Source: Williamwhitmania taraxaci
GTDB lineage: Bacteria > Bacteroidota > Bacteroidia > Bacteroidales > Williamwhitmaniaceae
Direction: 5' to 3'
NCBI RefSeq assembly: GCF_900096565.1
Contig: NZ_FMYP01000001.1
Location: 92,086-156,085 of the forward strand
Length of the DNA stretch: 64,000 nt
Position numbers and translations under genes: made by a program. How positions within the stretch are numbered: position 1 is the first letter of the stretch; the number at the start of each line of letters is the position of its first letter. Positions 44,267-53,898 of this stretch are shown piece after piece. The notes under the pieces were generated by a model. It was not told where the DNA came from, did not search any database, and worked only from the letters and a program-made list of their open reading frames with translations.

Positions 44267-45274
44267 CTATCTGAATAGTTTTACTGCCAAGTCAACAACG
44301 CGGCAGGAGTAACCCCACTCGTTATCGTACCAAGACAATACCTTAACCATTTTTCCATTCACCATGGTGCTTAGTGCATCAAAGATGGAACTATGTGTAT
44401 TGTGAATAATGTCAACAGAAACAATTGGATCTTCGGTATATTCCAAGATACCCTTCATTGGACCATCAGCCGCTTTTTTCATTGCTGCGTTAACTTCCTC
44501 AATAGTAACTTCTCTCTTGAGGTTTACCACGAAGTCAACAAGCGAGCCAGTTGGGGTGGGAACGCGAACAGCTAAACCATCGAGCTTACCCTTAAGTGCA
44601 GGAATAACCTTTCCTACAGCCTTAGCAGCACCAGTGGTAGTGGGGATTTGCGAAACTGCTGCGCTACGAGCTCTCCTAAGGTCGCTATGAGGAGCGTCAA
44701 GAACCATTTGGTCGTTGGTATAGGAGTGAACGGTAGTCATGAAGCCATTTTCGATTCCGAAAGCATCGTTAAGTACCTTTGCGATAGGAGCAAGGCAGTT
44801 GGTGGTGCAAGAGGCATTCGAAACACAGGTGTCGCTATCCTTCAAGTCGGCATCATTTACGCCAAGAACAATCATATTATCGATGGCATCCTTCGAAGGA
44901 ACGGTAAGAATTACCTTCTTTGCTCCATTGAGGATGTGATCGCCGTATCCACCTTTTGGGCTTTCGCGTTGGGTGAAAATACCGGTTGATTCAATAACAA
45001 CATCTGGAGTAACAGCCCAAGGAATGTTTCTAGGGCTTCTTTCGGCATAAACAGGAACTTTTTTGCCGTTTACGATAATACCTTCTTTGTCGAAGGTTAC
45101 TACGCCATCGAATCTGCCTTGGGTAGAGTCGTATTTAAGGAGGTGAGCTAATGTTTTGGTGTCGGTAAGGTCATTGATACCTACAACTTCGATTTCTGGA
45201 TTTTCAATGGCTATCTTGTATACGTTACGACCGATTCGGCCGAATCCGTTGATTGCCAGCTTAATTTTTGCCAT
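44267..45274 (-). CDS. gapA: Glyceraldehyde-3-phosphate dehydrogenase, type I
   Basis: A glycolytic enzyme. The NAD fold [15 protein letters not shown] is at residues 8-22, the catalytic Cys in [13 protein letters not shown] at about 155, and [14 protein letters not shown] and [16 protein letters not shown] are standard. Length is 335 residues. Codon use is regular, suggesting high expression, and it has a strong promoter match upstream and a terminator downstream, so it is monocistronic. Confidence 0.97.
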   Translation of the reverse strand: MAKIKLAINGFGRIGRNVYKIAIENPEIEVVGINDLTDTKTLAHLLKYDSTQGRFDGVVTFDKEGIIVNGKKVPVYAERSPRNIPWAVTPDVVIESTGIFTQRESPKGGYGDHILNGAKKVILTVPSKDAIDNMIVLGVNDADLKDSDTCVSNASCTTNCLAPIAKVLNDAFGIENGFMTTVHSYTNDQMVLDAPHSDLRRARSAAVSQIPTTTGAAKAVGKVIPALKGKLDGLAVRVPTPTGSLVDFVVNLKREVTIEEVNAAMKKAADGPMKGILEYTEDPIVSVDIIHNTHSSIFDALSTMVNGKMVKVLSWYDNEWGYSCRVVDLAVKLFR

Positions 45275-45333
45275 GTTGATAGTATATTAATTGTGAAACA
45301 TTCAGAGATTATCTGCTTTTCCCTTTCAATTTA

Positions 45334-45366
45334 CAAAGATACAATAAACCATGAATAGTTGCCAAA
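45334..45366 (-). promoter_or_regulatory. Promoter of gapA
   Basis: Minus-strand TTTG (45366-45363), a 21-base spacer and TATCTTTG (45341-45334). It lies about 60 bases before the gapA ATG. Confidence 0.6.
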
Positions 45367-45437
45367 CAATGGCTATGGTAAATGTCTGTAAATTACGCAA
45401 TCGTTACCACACTAGTGGTGCCGCTATCTCGACATAC

Positions 45438-46250
45438 TTATTCCACTGCATCTTTTCGTTGTTGCCGTCTTATTGCCTGCAACCTTGGATCGATCACGCG
45501 CCCAAAACGATAGCTTATAAATACCGATATAAAGAACTGGTTATTTTCGGTAAGCGCCATTATTGGGATTTTTTTATAAAAACCCTCAATCAACATCCCT
45601 CCTTCTATGACGTGGAGAATTTCTTCTTGATGGCTATATTCAAAACTGAGCGCTGCTTTTATATATGCACCAGGAACGGGCTCCACTTCGTTAATCCCCT
45701 TAAAGAATGAGGAACGCTGATAGATATCGAAAGCGCTGTGGATATTCTCGGTGAATTTCTGGGTGTGAGTTTCGTACTCGTTTGGGATAGCTGTGGTGGT
45801 TAATACCTCATAGTAGCAAGGCTTTAGAATGCCTAATGAGAAACCGGTGCTACCTATTACTCGAATGGCTATGCTACCTACGTCGGCTTTCGAAAACAGC
45901 TCTCGCTGAAGTCCGGCACCTAACCGAAGGGTATAGAAGTTATTCTGTTTTCCGAAAACAAAGCTTCGGTTGCTGGGGTAGGCGGGGTTGTTGATTCTCT
46001 CTTCTTTGGGATGCTTTACCCACGAGAAATCGGCTTCAAAAATCCGCTTGTTTAAGTAGTTTTGCCGTTTTGCAAACCGGTATCCAAAACCGAAACCGTT
46101 GGAATTTAGCATGATTCCGCCAGTCATCTCGTTCCGGTAGAATATTTTGGAACTGGAAGTGTCTACTTGACCCTGCGCATAAGTTTGGCCTACTTCTACT
46201 GTAACCGAAGCAAGGAGAACAAAGAGGATTCTAATAGCTATTCTTTTCAA
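45438..46250 (-). CDS. Predicted outer membrane beta-barrel protein
   Basis: A 270-residue protein with signal peptide MKRIAIRILFVLLASVTVEV and cleavage near AQG. The body has alternating strands rich in aromatic residues (GFGFGYRFAKRQNYL, FYTLRLGAGLQREL, GAYIKAALSFEYSH, NQFFISVFISYRFG), as in Bacteroidota outer membrane proteins. A polar C-terminal tail (RLQAIRRQQRKDAVE) follows the last strand. No family I can name with confidence; function unknown. Confidence 0.65.
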   Translation of the reverse strand: MKRIAIRILFVLLASVTVEVGQTYAQGQVDTSSSKIFYRNEMTGGIMLNSNGFGFGYRFAKRQNYLNKRIFEADFSWVKHPKEERINNPAYPSNRSFVFGKQNNFYTLRLGAGLQRELFSKADVGSIAIRVIGSTGFSLGILKPCYYEVLTTTAIPNEYETHTQKFTENIHSAFDIYQRSSFFKGINEVEPVPGAYIKAALSFEYSHQEEILHVIEGGMLIEGFYKKIPIMALTENNQFFISVFISYRFGRVIDPRLQAIRRQQRKDAVE

Positions 46251-46337
46251 GCAATGAAAGTTTTATTGCTCTGTAAAGGTATTAGAATTTGACCTTAACG
46301 GATGCTTTTGGATTGGAAAAAACTTTTGATGCCTATT

Positions 46338-46367
46338 CGAAAAAAAAGGAAGGCTAGACCTTCCTTA
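46338..46367 (-). terminator. Terminator of micro-lipoprotein 1, overlapping its stop codon
   Basis: Minus-strand AAGGAAGG (46366-46359) pairs with CCUUCCUU (46353-46346) around a five-base loop, followed by a run of U. The hairpin begins within the stop codon of the 40-codon gene. Confidence 0.75.
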
Positions 46368-46487
46368 TGAGTTTACAGTTCGTTCTGCTTTTACTTTAGC
46401 GTAAGCAGGACAGGGTTTCGATGATTTACAACTGCTTAATGAACCTATAAATGCAACCAAGGCAAGAAGGATTAAGGTCTTTTTCAT
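46365..46487 (-). CDS. Micro-lipoprotein 1 (40 residues)
   Basis: A short ORF from ATG 46487 to UAA. MKKTLILLALVAFIGSLSSC is a textbook lipoprotein signal with the lipid Cys at residue 20, leaving a 21-residue mature peptide that contains PCPAYAK. A terminator overlaps the stop. The next upstream ORF (46550-46687) encodes a relative with PCPVYAK, so the motif is conserved between the two. Function unknown; small Bacteroidota lipoproteins of this kind are rarely annotated because of their length. Confidence 0.75.
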   Translation of the reverse strand: MKKTLILLALVAFIGSLSSCKSSKPCPAYAKVKAERTVNS

Positions 46488-46549
46488 TTCTGTAATATTA
46501 GGTTACTGTTTGCTAAAGTAAATAATTTATTTCGTATTACACAGAATTA

Positions 46550-46687
46550 TTATGCGGGTTTCTGCGTATTAGTGAGATTTGTCTGCTTAGCATATACAGG
46601 ACAAGGTATATTGTTACTGCAGGAGGTCAGAAGGATTTCAATGAATAGGATTGAAATGAAAATGCATATCTGGAATGTTCGCTTCAT
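46550..46687 (-). CDS. Micro-lipoprotein 2 (45 residues)
   Basis: An ORF from ATG 46687 to UAA. The signal (MKRTFQICIFISILFIEILL, then TSC) places the lipid Cys at residue 23; the mature part has 23 residues and contains PCPVYAK. It shares the PCP(A/V)YAK motif and overall layout with the 40-residue lipoprotein 62 bases downstream, so the two look like tandem duplicates. Function unknown. Confidence 0.7.
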   Translation of the reverse strand: MKRTFQICIFISILFIEILLTSCSNNIPCPVYAKQTNLTNTQKPA

Positions 46688-47040
46688 AATCAGTTGATAT
46701 TAAAAGATTTAAACTGAATTTGTCTTTAATGCAATAGCGTTGTGATCCTATTTCAATACTTACACTTACGTTGACTGATATCTCTTTCGAGATGGTTCTT
46801 TAAAAAAAACGGGATTGTTTTCGCTGTAAAAATACCACATTTCTTTTAGTTGTTTATATCCCAACAGAAGATTTAATCTCTCGTTTTGTGCTTTTCATCA
46901 ATGATATCACACGCTTTCAATTTAATATGTAAAACCCTATTCGTTAAGTAGTTGATATAATTTCACGAATGATGAAAATGTTTGGCTTGAAAAAAAGGCC
47001 CTGCGTTTGCAGGGCCTTTTTAAATCATTTTGGTCGAATA
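46688..47040. other. Intergenic region between a T9SS cargo gene and micro-lipoproteins
   Basis: 353 AT-rich bases. I see only the terminator of the T9SS cargo gene at its right end, and no credible gene or full promoter. Confidence 0.4.
46989..47024 (-). terminator. Terminator after the 850-residue T9SS cargo gene
   Basis: AAAAGGCCCUGC pairs with GCAGGGCCUUUU around GUUU (centre near 47006), with a U-rich run on the minus-strand 3' side. It lies 17 bases after the stop codon. Confidence 0.85.
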
Positions 47041-49593
47041 TTACTTCTTCACCATGCGAAGGGTAGTAGTAGTGCCATCTTCGAACTTAACATTTACGAG
47101 GTAAATGCCTGAACGTAGATCAGAGGTTGGAACCGAGATTTCAGACTCGCTGTAAGCTCTTTCCATAACCTTTTGGCCAAGCATATTCGAAACGGTTACG
47201 TTGCGAACCACCTTACCAGCATTGATGGTGAAATCGTTGCTGAATGGATTAGGGAATGCTCTGGTAGCAATAACTTCGTTATTAGCGATACCAGTAACAA
47301 GGACTACATCGGCAGCGCTTCGTGGGTATAATTCGAAAATATTACTTGAATTATACCAAGCCATAACACCTGTGATGTCGTATTTGCTGCTAATTGCTAA
47401 CTCTAATGTGGCGAAGAGAGATTTGTGAATAGTTAAATCACCAGATCCGTCGTTAACCACAAATACACCAGCTGACCCACTAGCACAATTTGCATTTTTA
47501 ACCTTTACAAGAACGCTTTCATAGGCTTCGCCGCTCGCTGCTGCTGTGGTGATTTCTGCTGCAGCAGGAAGTGGGTTATTAGAGTTGTCTATTGTCACAA
47601 CTGAAGTGGCCTCGAATTCTGTTAATTTGTTATATTCTACAAGTTTACCGGTTACAGTTACCTTGTCGCCTAATGCAACAGCTGGAGTCATTACATAAAC
47701 TAAAACACCATTCCATTCACCAGCACCATCCTGAATGTAGAATGAAGATTGTGCTCCTGAAGTTGTATTTAACTTAATTGCTGTTACAATACCTGAAGTA
47801 GTAACGGTTTGGTCTTTATACTGAGAATCGCCCGAAGCATTCACTGTGTATTGAATGTCGTGGATTGTTAGCATGCCGGCTCCAGTGGTAAATGAACGTT
47901 TAATTGGGGTGGACATTAGTATGGTTCCTGCGTTGTCTTCGGTTACAAAATACACATCGTAGGTAGTGCTAGCCTCCAAACCGGTAATGGTTGAATTGAA
48001 ATCGGTAGCCGCAGTTGTAATATCCATCATTGTTCCTGTTGCTTTGATATCAGCGCTAACAGGGGCAGCAACTCCAGAGGCTAGCTTGAGGAAGTAAACC
48101 TTTGCTGCGCTCTTTAAATTTACCACAACATCGAATTGGTTCTTACCAATGTTTGTTGATTTTGGATAGGTGGCGGTGAATTCAGGGGCAGTGAAGGTAA
48201 CGGTAACTATCCAAGGCATAATAGTAATGCCATCTTCCGCAGTAACAGTGTAAGTAACTGGGGAGGTGAAGTTTTGAACACCTGTAGGACTTGCACTTGC
48301 ACCTAACGAAAGGGTGATGATTGGTTCAATAGCGGTAATAGCGGTACCATAAGGTAGCACTACGCTTACTGTATGGGCTGTAGCATCAATGGTTCCAGCA
48401 ATACCGGCAAGATTAAACAAGGTAATGTTTGTTGCAGTGCTTAATGTGGCTGCCGTAGTAAAAGTGATGCTCTGAGAAGTAGTGTCATTTCCTGCAGCAT
48501 CCTGCACAGGGGCAACGGCCAAGTAGTAAAGCTGTCCTGGTGTAAGGCTTGCGCTAGGGGTGATGGTAATAACCTTGCTGGCAGCGCCAATAGTAGCGGT
48601 GAAAGGAACAGCAGTTCCTGCTGCACTGGTTTCAGTAAAAGTAATAAGCGAGGTTAGATCAGCATCAGTTACAAGGGAACCATCAGATGTGTTATGAATA
48701 GCCTCATCAAAGGTGATGGTAGGTACTATAGCGCTAGAAACTCCGGTTGCGGCAGCAGTAGGATTAAAGGTAGCTACTGGGGCAGTTGCATCAACTCCCA
48801 CTGGGGTAACATCTGCAAAGGTTGTTCCAACGCGAATCTCATCAATCTCTGCTTTTGGAGTAGTACTCGAATTTCTTAACATAATTGATGTAAAAGCAGT
48901 AAATGATGCCGTTCCAGAATTATTGAAAACAGAACCTGCAGGTTCTGAACCGCCCAAAGTAGTTGGGTTAACCCATAAGGTTGCAGTTGTAGGGGTTGTG
49001 CTTCTATCGAATTTAACTACAACAAGATAGGACGTTCCGTAAGTTAAATCTGTCGCATAATCAGTATAGGTAGTAGTACCTGTCGATATGTTTTGTATGC
49101 AAAATCTGAAATTCGCGCCAGTATTTGTTGATCTAATACCAAGGCGACCGCCTAAAGATGTCACAGAAGTACCAGACGTAGCACCAAAGGCCATAAAGTA
49201 GTCACCCGTAGTATTAATTTGTGAATTATCAACTATATTAACTATCGCTGAGAAATACATTGCATTTGCAGATGACGTAGTAAAGCCTGCATTAATATCT
49301 CTTGAAGTTGCATTTGCATTGCTAAATAAAAGAACCTTATTTCCAACAGAAGCGGCTAATCCACTATAGGATAAACTGCCATCTTGAATGTCGACTGTGG
49401 TTGTTTGTCCGGCTGTTACGCTATGGGTAGTCCATCCATTGGAAGTAGTTCCTGCGGCACCATTACCTCCAACGTAAGCAGGGGTGGCGTAGTTAAAGGT
49501 TTCTGTGAAAATTGCTTGCCCCATACCACTAATCACCGTAGTGACTAGCATAAGTGAGGTGAGTGTGGTTGTGAGTAAAGTTTTTAGCTTCAT
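47041..49593 (-). CDS. Secreted multidomain protein with T9SS sorting tail (DUF5689, Big_5-like)
   Basis: An 850-residue protein. Signal peptide at residues 1-27, then a lectin-like beta region with many Ser/Thr/Gly (about 28-265), an SbsA-type Ig domain (APVATFNPTAAATGVSSAIVPTITFDEAI), a DUF5018-like unit (VTYTVTAEDGITIMPWIVTVTF), a further beta unit, and a DUF5689-type OB-fold (QYKDQTVTTSGIVTAI, FYIQDGAGEWNGVLVYV). The last 75 residues (AFPNPFSNDFTINAGK, NMLGQKVMERAY, LRSGIYLVNVKFEDG) form a type A T9SS sorting domain. Such DUF5689 domains occur in surface proteins, some with nuclease-like partners; no catalytic motif is seen here. Confidence 0.85.
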   Translation of the reverse strand: MKLKTLLTTTLTSLMLVTTVISGMGQAIFTETFNYATPAYVGGNGAAGTTSNGWTTHSVTAGQTTTVDIQDGSLSYSGLAASVGNKVLLFSNANATSRDINAGFTTSSANAMYFSAIVNIVDNSQINTTGDYFMAFGATSGTSVTSLGGRLGIRSTNTGANFRFCIQNISTGTTTYTDYATDLTYGTSYLVVVKFDRSTTPTTATLWVNPTTLGGSEPAGSVFNNSGTASFTAFTSIMLRNSSTTPKAEIDEIRVGTTFADVTPVGVDATAPVATFNPTAAATGVSSAIVPTITFDEAIHNTSDGSLVTDADLTSLITFTETSAAGTAVPFTATIGAASKVITITPSASLTPGQLYYLAVAPVQDAAGNDTTSQSITFTTAATLSTATNITLFNLAGIAGTIDATAHTVSVVLPYGTAITAIEPIITLSLGASASPTGVQNFTSPVTYTVTAEDGITIMPWIVTVTFTAPEFTATYPKSTNIGKNQFDVVVNLKSAAKVYFLKLASGVAAPVSADIKATGTMMDITTAATDFNSTITGLEASTTYDVYFVTEDNAGTILMSTPIKRSFTTGAGMLTIHDIQYTVNASGDSQYKDQTVTTSGIVTAIKLNTTSGAQSSFYIQDGAGEWNGVLVYVMTPAVALGDKVTVTGKLVEYNKLTEFEATSVVTIDNSNNPLPAAAEITTAAASGEAYESVLVKVKNANCASGSAGVFVVNDGSGDLTIHKSLFATLELAISSKYDITGVMAWYNSSNIFELYPRSAADVVLVTGIANNEVIATRAFPNPFSNDFTINAGKVVRNVTVSNMLGQKVMERAYSESEISVPTSDLRSGIYLVNVKFEDGTTTTLRMVKK

Positions 49594-49813
49594 AATTTAA
49601 GGTTGTTAGGTGAATATAAGTTGTTTGGTGTTCATTTTTAGGTTCTTACCCCCGTTATTTTTGGGTGGAAAGGGAAAACAAGTTACGCCAAGTTGGGTGA
49701 ATTCCCAATAAAATATGGAAAATTAGTGTTAAATTAGTGTAACTATTTCGGTGTGCGTTAACGGTGAGCGTGTTATAAAGGTGATGTTTTCATCGATCTA
49801 GCATCTTCGCGGC

Positions 49814-51511
49814 CTATCTTTTTACCATACGCAACTTGGTGCTGGTTCCATTATCAAGATTAACGGTTACTATATATACTCCCATTGGAACATCTAACAT
49901 ATAAATAGGTTTCTCCAATTGATTGACTGTCTGGTCTAATACCTTTTGGCCAAGCAAATTCGAGATAGAGACGTTGTTTATAATCCTTCCTGCGGTAATT
50001 GTAAAGGTGCTACTGAATGGGTTGGGGTAGGCGCTTACCAAAACACTTTCGTTGGACTTTATACCTGTTATGAGTGCAATAGTATAAGTCTTTTTTGTTG
50101 TTCCATCTTGAGCCGTTACCACAACTGTATATCCGGTATTCAGGTCGGTTGCAATTGCTGCCCTTGCATTGTTGTATACTTCAAAGGTGGCATTTAGGGC
50201 AGGCGTTAAGTTGCTCCTGAATGCATCTATGGTTGTGTTTTCGGGTACGTTGGTAATAGTTCCCGCCGTTCCATTAACTGTGTATATTTTAGATGATATG
50301 GTTGCATCGCTACTTACTTGTTTTGTTGTGAATTGCCACCTTATATCGCTTGCTATGCCTTCAAAATTTACACCATTTAGGTTCGAAAACGCTCCTTGAT
50401 CTACCTTTATATAGTAGGAGTAATTTATTTCGAGGGCCGTAGTAAGAATGACTTCGGCTACTGTCCCCTTTATAGTGGTATTGGCTACATTAACTGCGGC
50501 TATTTCTTGATCGTTTACGGCCTTGTATATTCTTATAAAGCCGCTCTTCGTTTGAATGCCCGTGTTAAATGTGATGCTTAAAGCAGTATTCGTGGCCACG
50601 CCAACTTCTTTGTTTGTTGGTGTTAGGGAAGTAATTGCTGGTCCGGGTTCAACAGTTGAAACCGAAACAGTAATTGTCCATGGCTGCTTGGTTACTCCAT
50701 CTTCGGCAGTTACGTTGTAGGTAGCCGGAGTAGAAAAGTTCTGTGCAGTTGCACTATTTGGCGAAATTGTTGCCCCATCGGAAACTCCAATTGTTGGCAC
50801 CAGTGCGGTAACTGAAGTTCCGTAGGCCACTTCAATGTTTACGGTATGGTTTGTTGGATTTATGGTTGCCGGACTGGTCTGTTGAGGAATAGAAAAGCTG
50901 GTAATGTCTGTTTCGGTGTTCAGCACATCAATATCTGTCGTGCCATTTACTATAATATCGTCATTGGGCCCTTCAGGCCCCCATGATCCTAACCCAGTTG
51001 TTCCTTCCGCATTATATCCGTATAGTCTTATGATGACTGGTTGGTTTTGTGAAGGCAGATTTAGTGTGAAGATGGAACTTAGGGTAGAGGTAACATCGGC
51101 AATGACAACCTCGGTGCAGGCGTTGGTGGCATAGTTGTCGAGGTTAGTGCGAATCACAAAGGTTTTTGGGCCTGTTGCGGAACGTTGGTGTTGTAACACA
51201 ACTTCACTGATGGTAAACTTTTTTCGGGCTGCTGGGGTGATTGTAAATTCAACGTAGTCGGTAAGATCAATGGTCGAAGTTGCAGCCCATCCGGTAGAGT
51301 TGAAACGATCAGCATTGTTCCCGGCCGTTATGCCAGAGCCTCTTGTAATGGTGGACGGAGTCAGTTTTGCATCGTTGTAGTTCGAAGCAACCGACAGTTC
51401 GCTACCTGTTTTACCTGCAAAATCGAAAGTCACAATCTGTGCTATTGCGTTGCTGCTAAGAAGCACACCAAACAGTAGTAAAAGTTGCGCGTTGAGTAAA
51501 AGTTTCCGCAT
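49814..51511 (-). CDS. Secreted protein with Big_5-like domain and T9SS sorting tail
   Basis: I start at ATG 51511 (MRKLLLNAQLLLLFGVLL), giving 565 residues with a signal peptide. A beta-rich N-terminal region precedes a DUF5018-like unit (ATYNVTAEDGVTKQPWTITVSV), an SbsA-type Ig domain (ITSLTPTNKEVGVATNTALSITFNTGI), a second DUF5018-like unit and a type A T9SS tail (AYPNPFSSTFTITAGR, NLLGQKVLDQTVNQ, PMGVYIVTVNLDNG). The tail and Ig domains resemble those of the neighbouring 850-residue protein, so the two are probably paralogues in one surface-protein locus. Function unknown. Confidence 0.83.
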   Translation of the reverse strand: MRKLLLNAQLLLLFGVLLSSNAIAQIVTFDFAGKTGSELSVASNYNDAKLTPSTITRGSGITAGNNADRFNSTGWAATSTIDLTDYVEFTITPAARKKFTISEVVLQHQRSATGPKTFVIRTNLDNYATNACTEVVIADVTSTLSSIFTLNLPSQNQPVIIRLYGYNAEGTTGLGSWGPEGPNDDIIVNGTTDIDVLNTETDITSFSIPQQTSPATINPTNHTVNIEVAYGTSVTALVPTIGVSDGATISPNSATAQNFSTPATYNVTAEDGVTKQPWTITVSVSTVEPGPAITSLTPTNKEVGVATNTALSITFNTGIQTKSGFIRIYKAVNDQEIAAVNVANTTIKGTVAEVILTTALEINYSYYIKVDQGAFSNLNGVNFEGIASDIRWQFTTKQVSSDATISSKIYTVNGTAGTITNVPENTTIDAFRSNLTPALNATFEVYNNARAAIATDLNTGYTVVVTAQDGTTKKTYTIALITGIKSNESVLVSAYPNPFSSTFTITAGRIINNVSISNLLGQKVLDQTVNQLEKPIYMLDVPMGVYIVTVNLDNGTSTKLRMVKR

Positions 51512-51649
51512 AGTTGGGCCTAATATCGTTGTAATGACTAAAGTTTGGTAATGTGGTGGCAAGGTAACTACAATATACCGACAGGGGGTGTCGTGCCATT
51601 AAGAATTTCGGTGACAATTTCGGTGCTTGGGTAATGTTGCTTTTCGATT

Positions 51650-53422
51650 TTAAAACCGAGCAGTAAACCCGAAGTGTATCTTCGCCTCCTTAAATTTGGG
51701 CGTAGCTCCGTTGGTGCTTCCAAGGGCGTAGGCCAGCCGGAAAAGTCCATTCCCCATCTCCAGTTGTGTTCCAACGCCAATGCCAGTGGGCGAAAAGGTT
51801 TGAAATCCTCCAATGTAGTTTCGCTCGAGATACCCTTTATCCACAAAAAGGAATGCAAACGACTCGCTTTCGAAGTAAAAACGGGCTTCGGCAGTGCCTA
51901 CGTGGTAGGACGATATCCAAAAGAATTCTTCGTTGAATCCGCGTAATGAGCCGTAGCCGCCCACCTGGAGAAGTTCGTTGTAGAAAAGTTGATTATACCC
52001 ATTTCCACCAAAAGCACCGATTGCCGCCCCCGTGTATCCAGCATATAAGCCAAACGGGCCGACTAAACTCCGGTAAAGACTGGCGTGAAAGTTTAATCCA
52101 AAAGCGGTTGACTTGCGGGATAGGACAGTTTGGTTCTCGGTGGGGTAGTCGGCGCTGCGGCTACCCACGCTTACCTTGGTGGCCATCTTCATCTCAGCAA
52201 TGGGAAAAAGGGTGCCTTTTGTTTTTTCAAAGTTGTAGCCGAGTCCGTAAAGGGTTGCGTTGCTTGTGCCATATCCGGGTAGGGTTATTCGCCCATTGGT
52301 GGCAACTTTTCGGATATTGACGAAGGCTTGTATTGTGTGGCCCCCGGGTATGCTCCAGTTGAGTGCTAGCGTTGGATTGACCACCAGTAGCGTAGTGTCG
52401 CGGCGATAAATGGCTATACCCGCAGAACTTCCTAAACCGCCAATTCCAAGCCAAGGAAAGGTTACTGAGGCGTCGAATTTTTGCTCATTCGCCTCCAACT
52501 TTCGCCAGTGAAGTTCGATTTTCTCACTAAGGTTAAGCGTATTGATTAGCTTTAGGTCGGCATCGCCTTTAAATGTCATGCCGCCATTCTCTTTGCCTGC
52601 TAGGCCAATGAGTGCGCTTACCTGGTTGGCTTTTCGCTGACGGAGATAAATGTAGATGCGTGCTTTTCTTGGAATAAATTCAGGCTCGGCAGGGCGTTGC
52701 TCGGCGAGATATCCCAATCTGGTAATGGTGGAACTCACTTGTTTCACCAATCGTTCGCGGTATACTTCATCTTTTTTAATACCCAGAAGATAGTTGAGGT
52801 ATGAGCGGTTCGCCCTAAACTGTCCCTTTATGATTAGGGTGTCGAAGACTACGAAAGTGCCGGGAATCAGGCGGAGCAGTCCTGTTATTTTATTGCCGTC
52901 GACGGCTACCGAATCGAGCGTAAAGGTTGCAAATGGGTATCCTTGGTTTTCGGTGCTATTGAGTAGCGCATCAGTGGCGGAGGTTAGGGATAGCAAACCA
53001 ACGTTGTGTACCTTTATATAAAAGGGAAGATTTTGGAGCACTTTGGAAGGAGCTACAATTTTAAACTTAGCAGTTTTGAAACGGGTTCCTTTATGAAGGG
53101 AAAACTTTGCTTGTGTGGAATCTATGGTCGCAGAGTCGATCCCTGCTTCGGCATAACCTTTTGCCCATAGGCTAATTACTACCCGTTGGATTGTTTGAGC
53201 AATGGCAAGAGAATCGAAGGATGGAAGGATTATATTTTTGTAAATCTCGTTGGTCTCAGCATTTATGATGCGAATGGGGTATCCGCTTTGAGCGTTGAGG
53301 TTATTGGTGCCAATGAGCAGTCCGAGTAAAATAGATAAAAAGACAACTCTTCCAATTGTGCAATACCTAATTATAATGCTGGTTTTAGAGAATAACTGGG
53401 TTCTTTGTATTGTCGAAATCAT
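51650..53422 (-). CDS. Omp85/BamA-superfamily outer membrane protein
   Basis: A 590-residue protein with an N-terminal signal segment (VVFLSILLGLLIGTNNLNAQ). One or two POTRA-like units (about 60-260) lead to a beta-barrel domain of about 320 residues with strands such as LGSSAGIAIYRRDTTLLVVNPTLAL and GYGSLRGFNEEFFWISS, the latter near the conserved RGF/Y motif of the family, and a C-terminal Phe (FGFTARF) as in barrel sorting signals. It is shorter than BamA (about 800) and may be a TamA- or ShlB-like transporter. It is near two T9SS cargo genes, but a link is only inferred. Confidence 0.82.
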   Translation of the reverse strand: MISTIQRTQLFSKTSIIIRYCTIGRVVFLSILLGLLIGTNNLNAQSGYPIRIINAETNEIYKNIILPSFDSLAIAQTIQRVVISLWAKGYAEAGIDSATIDSTQAKFSLHKGTRFKTAKFKIVAPSKVLQNLPFYIKVHNVGLLSLTSATDALLNSTENQGYPFATFTLDSVAVDGNKITGLLRLIPGTFVVFDTLIIKGQFRANRSYLNYLLGIKKDEVYRERLVKQVSSTITRLGYLAEQRPAEPEFIPRKARIYIYLRQRKANQVSALIGLAGKENGGMTFKGDADLKLINTLNLSEKIELHWRKLEANEQKFDASVTFPWLGIGGLGSSAGIAIYRRDTTLLVVNPTLALNWSIPGGHTIQAFVNIRKVATNGRITLPGYGTSNATLYGLGYNFEKTKGTLFPIAEMKMATKVSVGSRSADYPTENQTVLSRKSTAFGLNFHASLYRSLVGPFGLYAGYTGAAIGAFGGNGYNQLFYNELLQVGGYGSLRGFNEEFFWISSYHVGTAEARFYFESESFAFLFVDKGYLERNYIGGFQTFSPTGIGVGTQLEMGNGLFRLAYALGSTNGATPKFKEAKIHFGFTARF

Positions 53423-53463
53423 TCCTAATCATCCTTACTGTCCATGATTAAACGGTCCCGTGA

Positions 53464-53898
53464 TTATTTATAGTATCCTGTTTGGTCCTCATCAATTATC
53501 GATTGTAAGTTGGTCGATTTAAGAATGGCACTGGTTTGGGCATCTATTTTCTTGAATGTTTTGCATATGCCGCAATGCTCCTCGTTCCTACCAAATTCGC
53601 AGGGTTCATAGTATTTGTCGCTTACGCAGGAAAGCATGGCGGCGGGGCCTTCAAAATGGTTATAGATGGTAGCCAAGTCAATATCTACAGGGGGTTTTAT
53701 CAGAAAATAGCCTCCGGCTTTACCCATTTTGCTCTGCACTACGCCCATTTTTTTGCAGTCGTTGAGAATCGACTCCAAAAATTTTTGGGGAATGGATTCA
53801 CCTTTGGCAATTTCGGCAATCTGAATAGGCCCTTTGCCATACTCCTTAGCCAATCGGAGTAGTGCCATTAATGCGTACCGTGTTTTTCTTGAAATCAA
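53464..53898 (-). CDS. Rrf2-family transcription regulator
   Basis: A 144-residue winged-helix regulator. The start is TTG at 53898, giving MISRKTRYALMALLRLAKEY, the standard N-terminus; the next ATG would cut into the fold. The helix-turn-helix region is IQIAEIAKGESIPQKFLESIL. Four Cys in the C-terminal half, spaced CX8CX8CX2C (CVSDKYYEPC through CGIC), could bind an Fe-S cluster as in IscR and NsrR, though the spacing differs from the IscR pattern. The target genes are unknown. Confidence 0.87.
   Translation of the reverse strand: MISRKTRYALMALLRLAKEYGKGPIQIAEIAKGESIPQKFLESILNDCKKMGVVQSKMGKAGGYFLIKPPVDIDLATIYNHFEGPAAMLSCVSDKYYEPCEFGRNEEHCGICKTFKKIDAQTSAILKSTNLQSIIDEDQTGYYK

Noticed and set aside
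45351-45710. 119-codon plus-strand ORF
   Set aside because: It is antisense to the outer membrane protein gene and part of the gapA promoter, with no domain.
51568-51858. 96-codon minus-strand ORF
   Set aside because: It overlaps the C-terminal end of the Omp85-type gene in another frame on the same strand and shows no domain.
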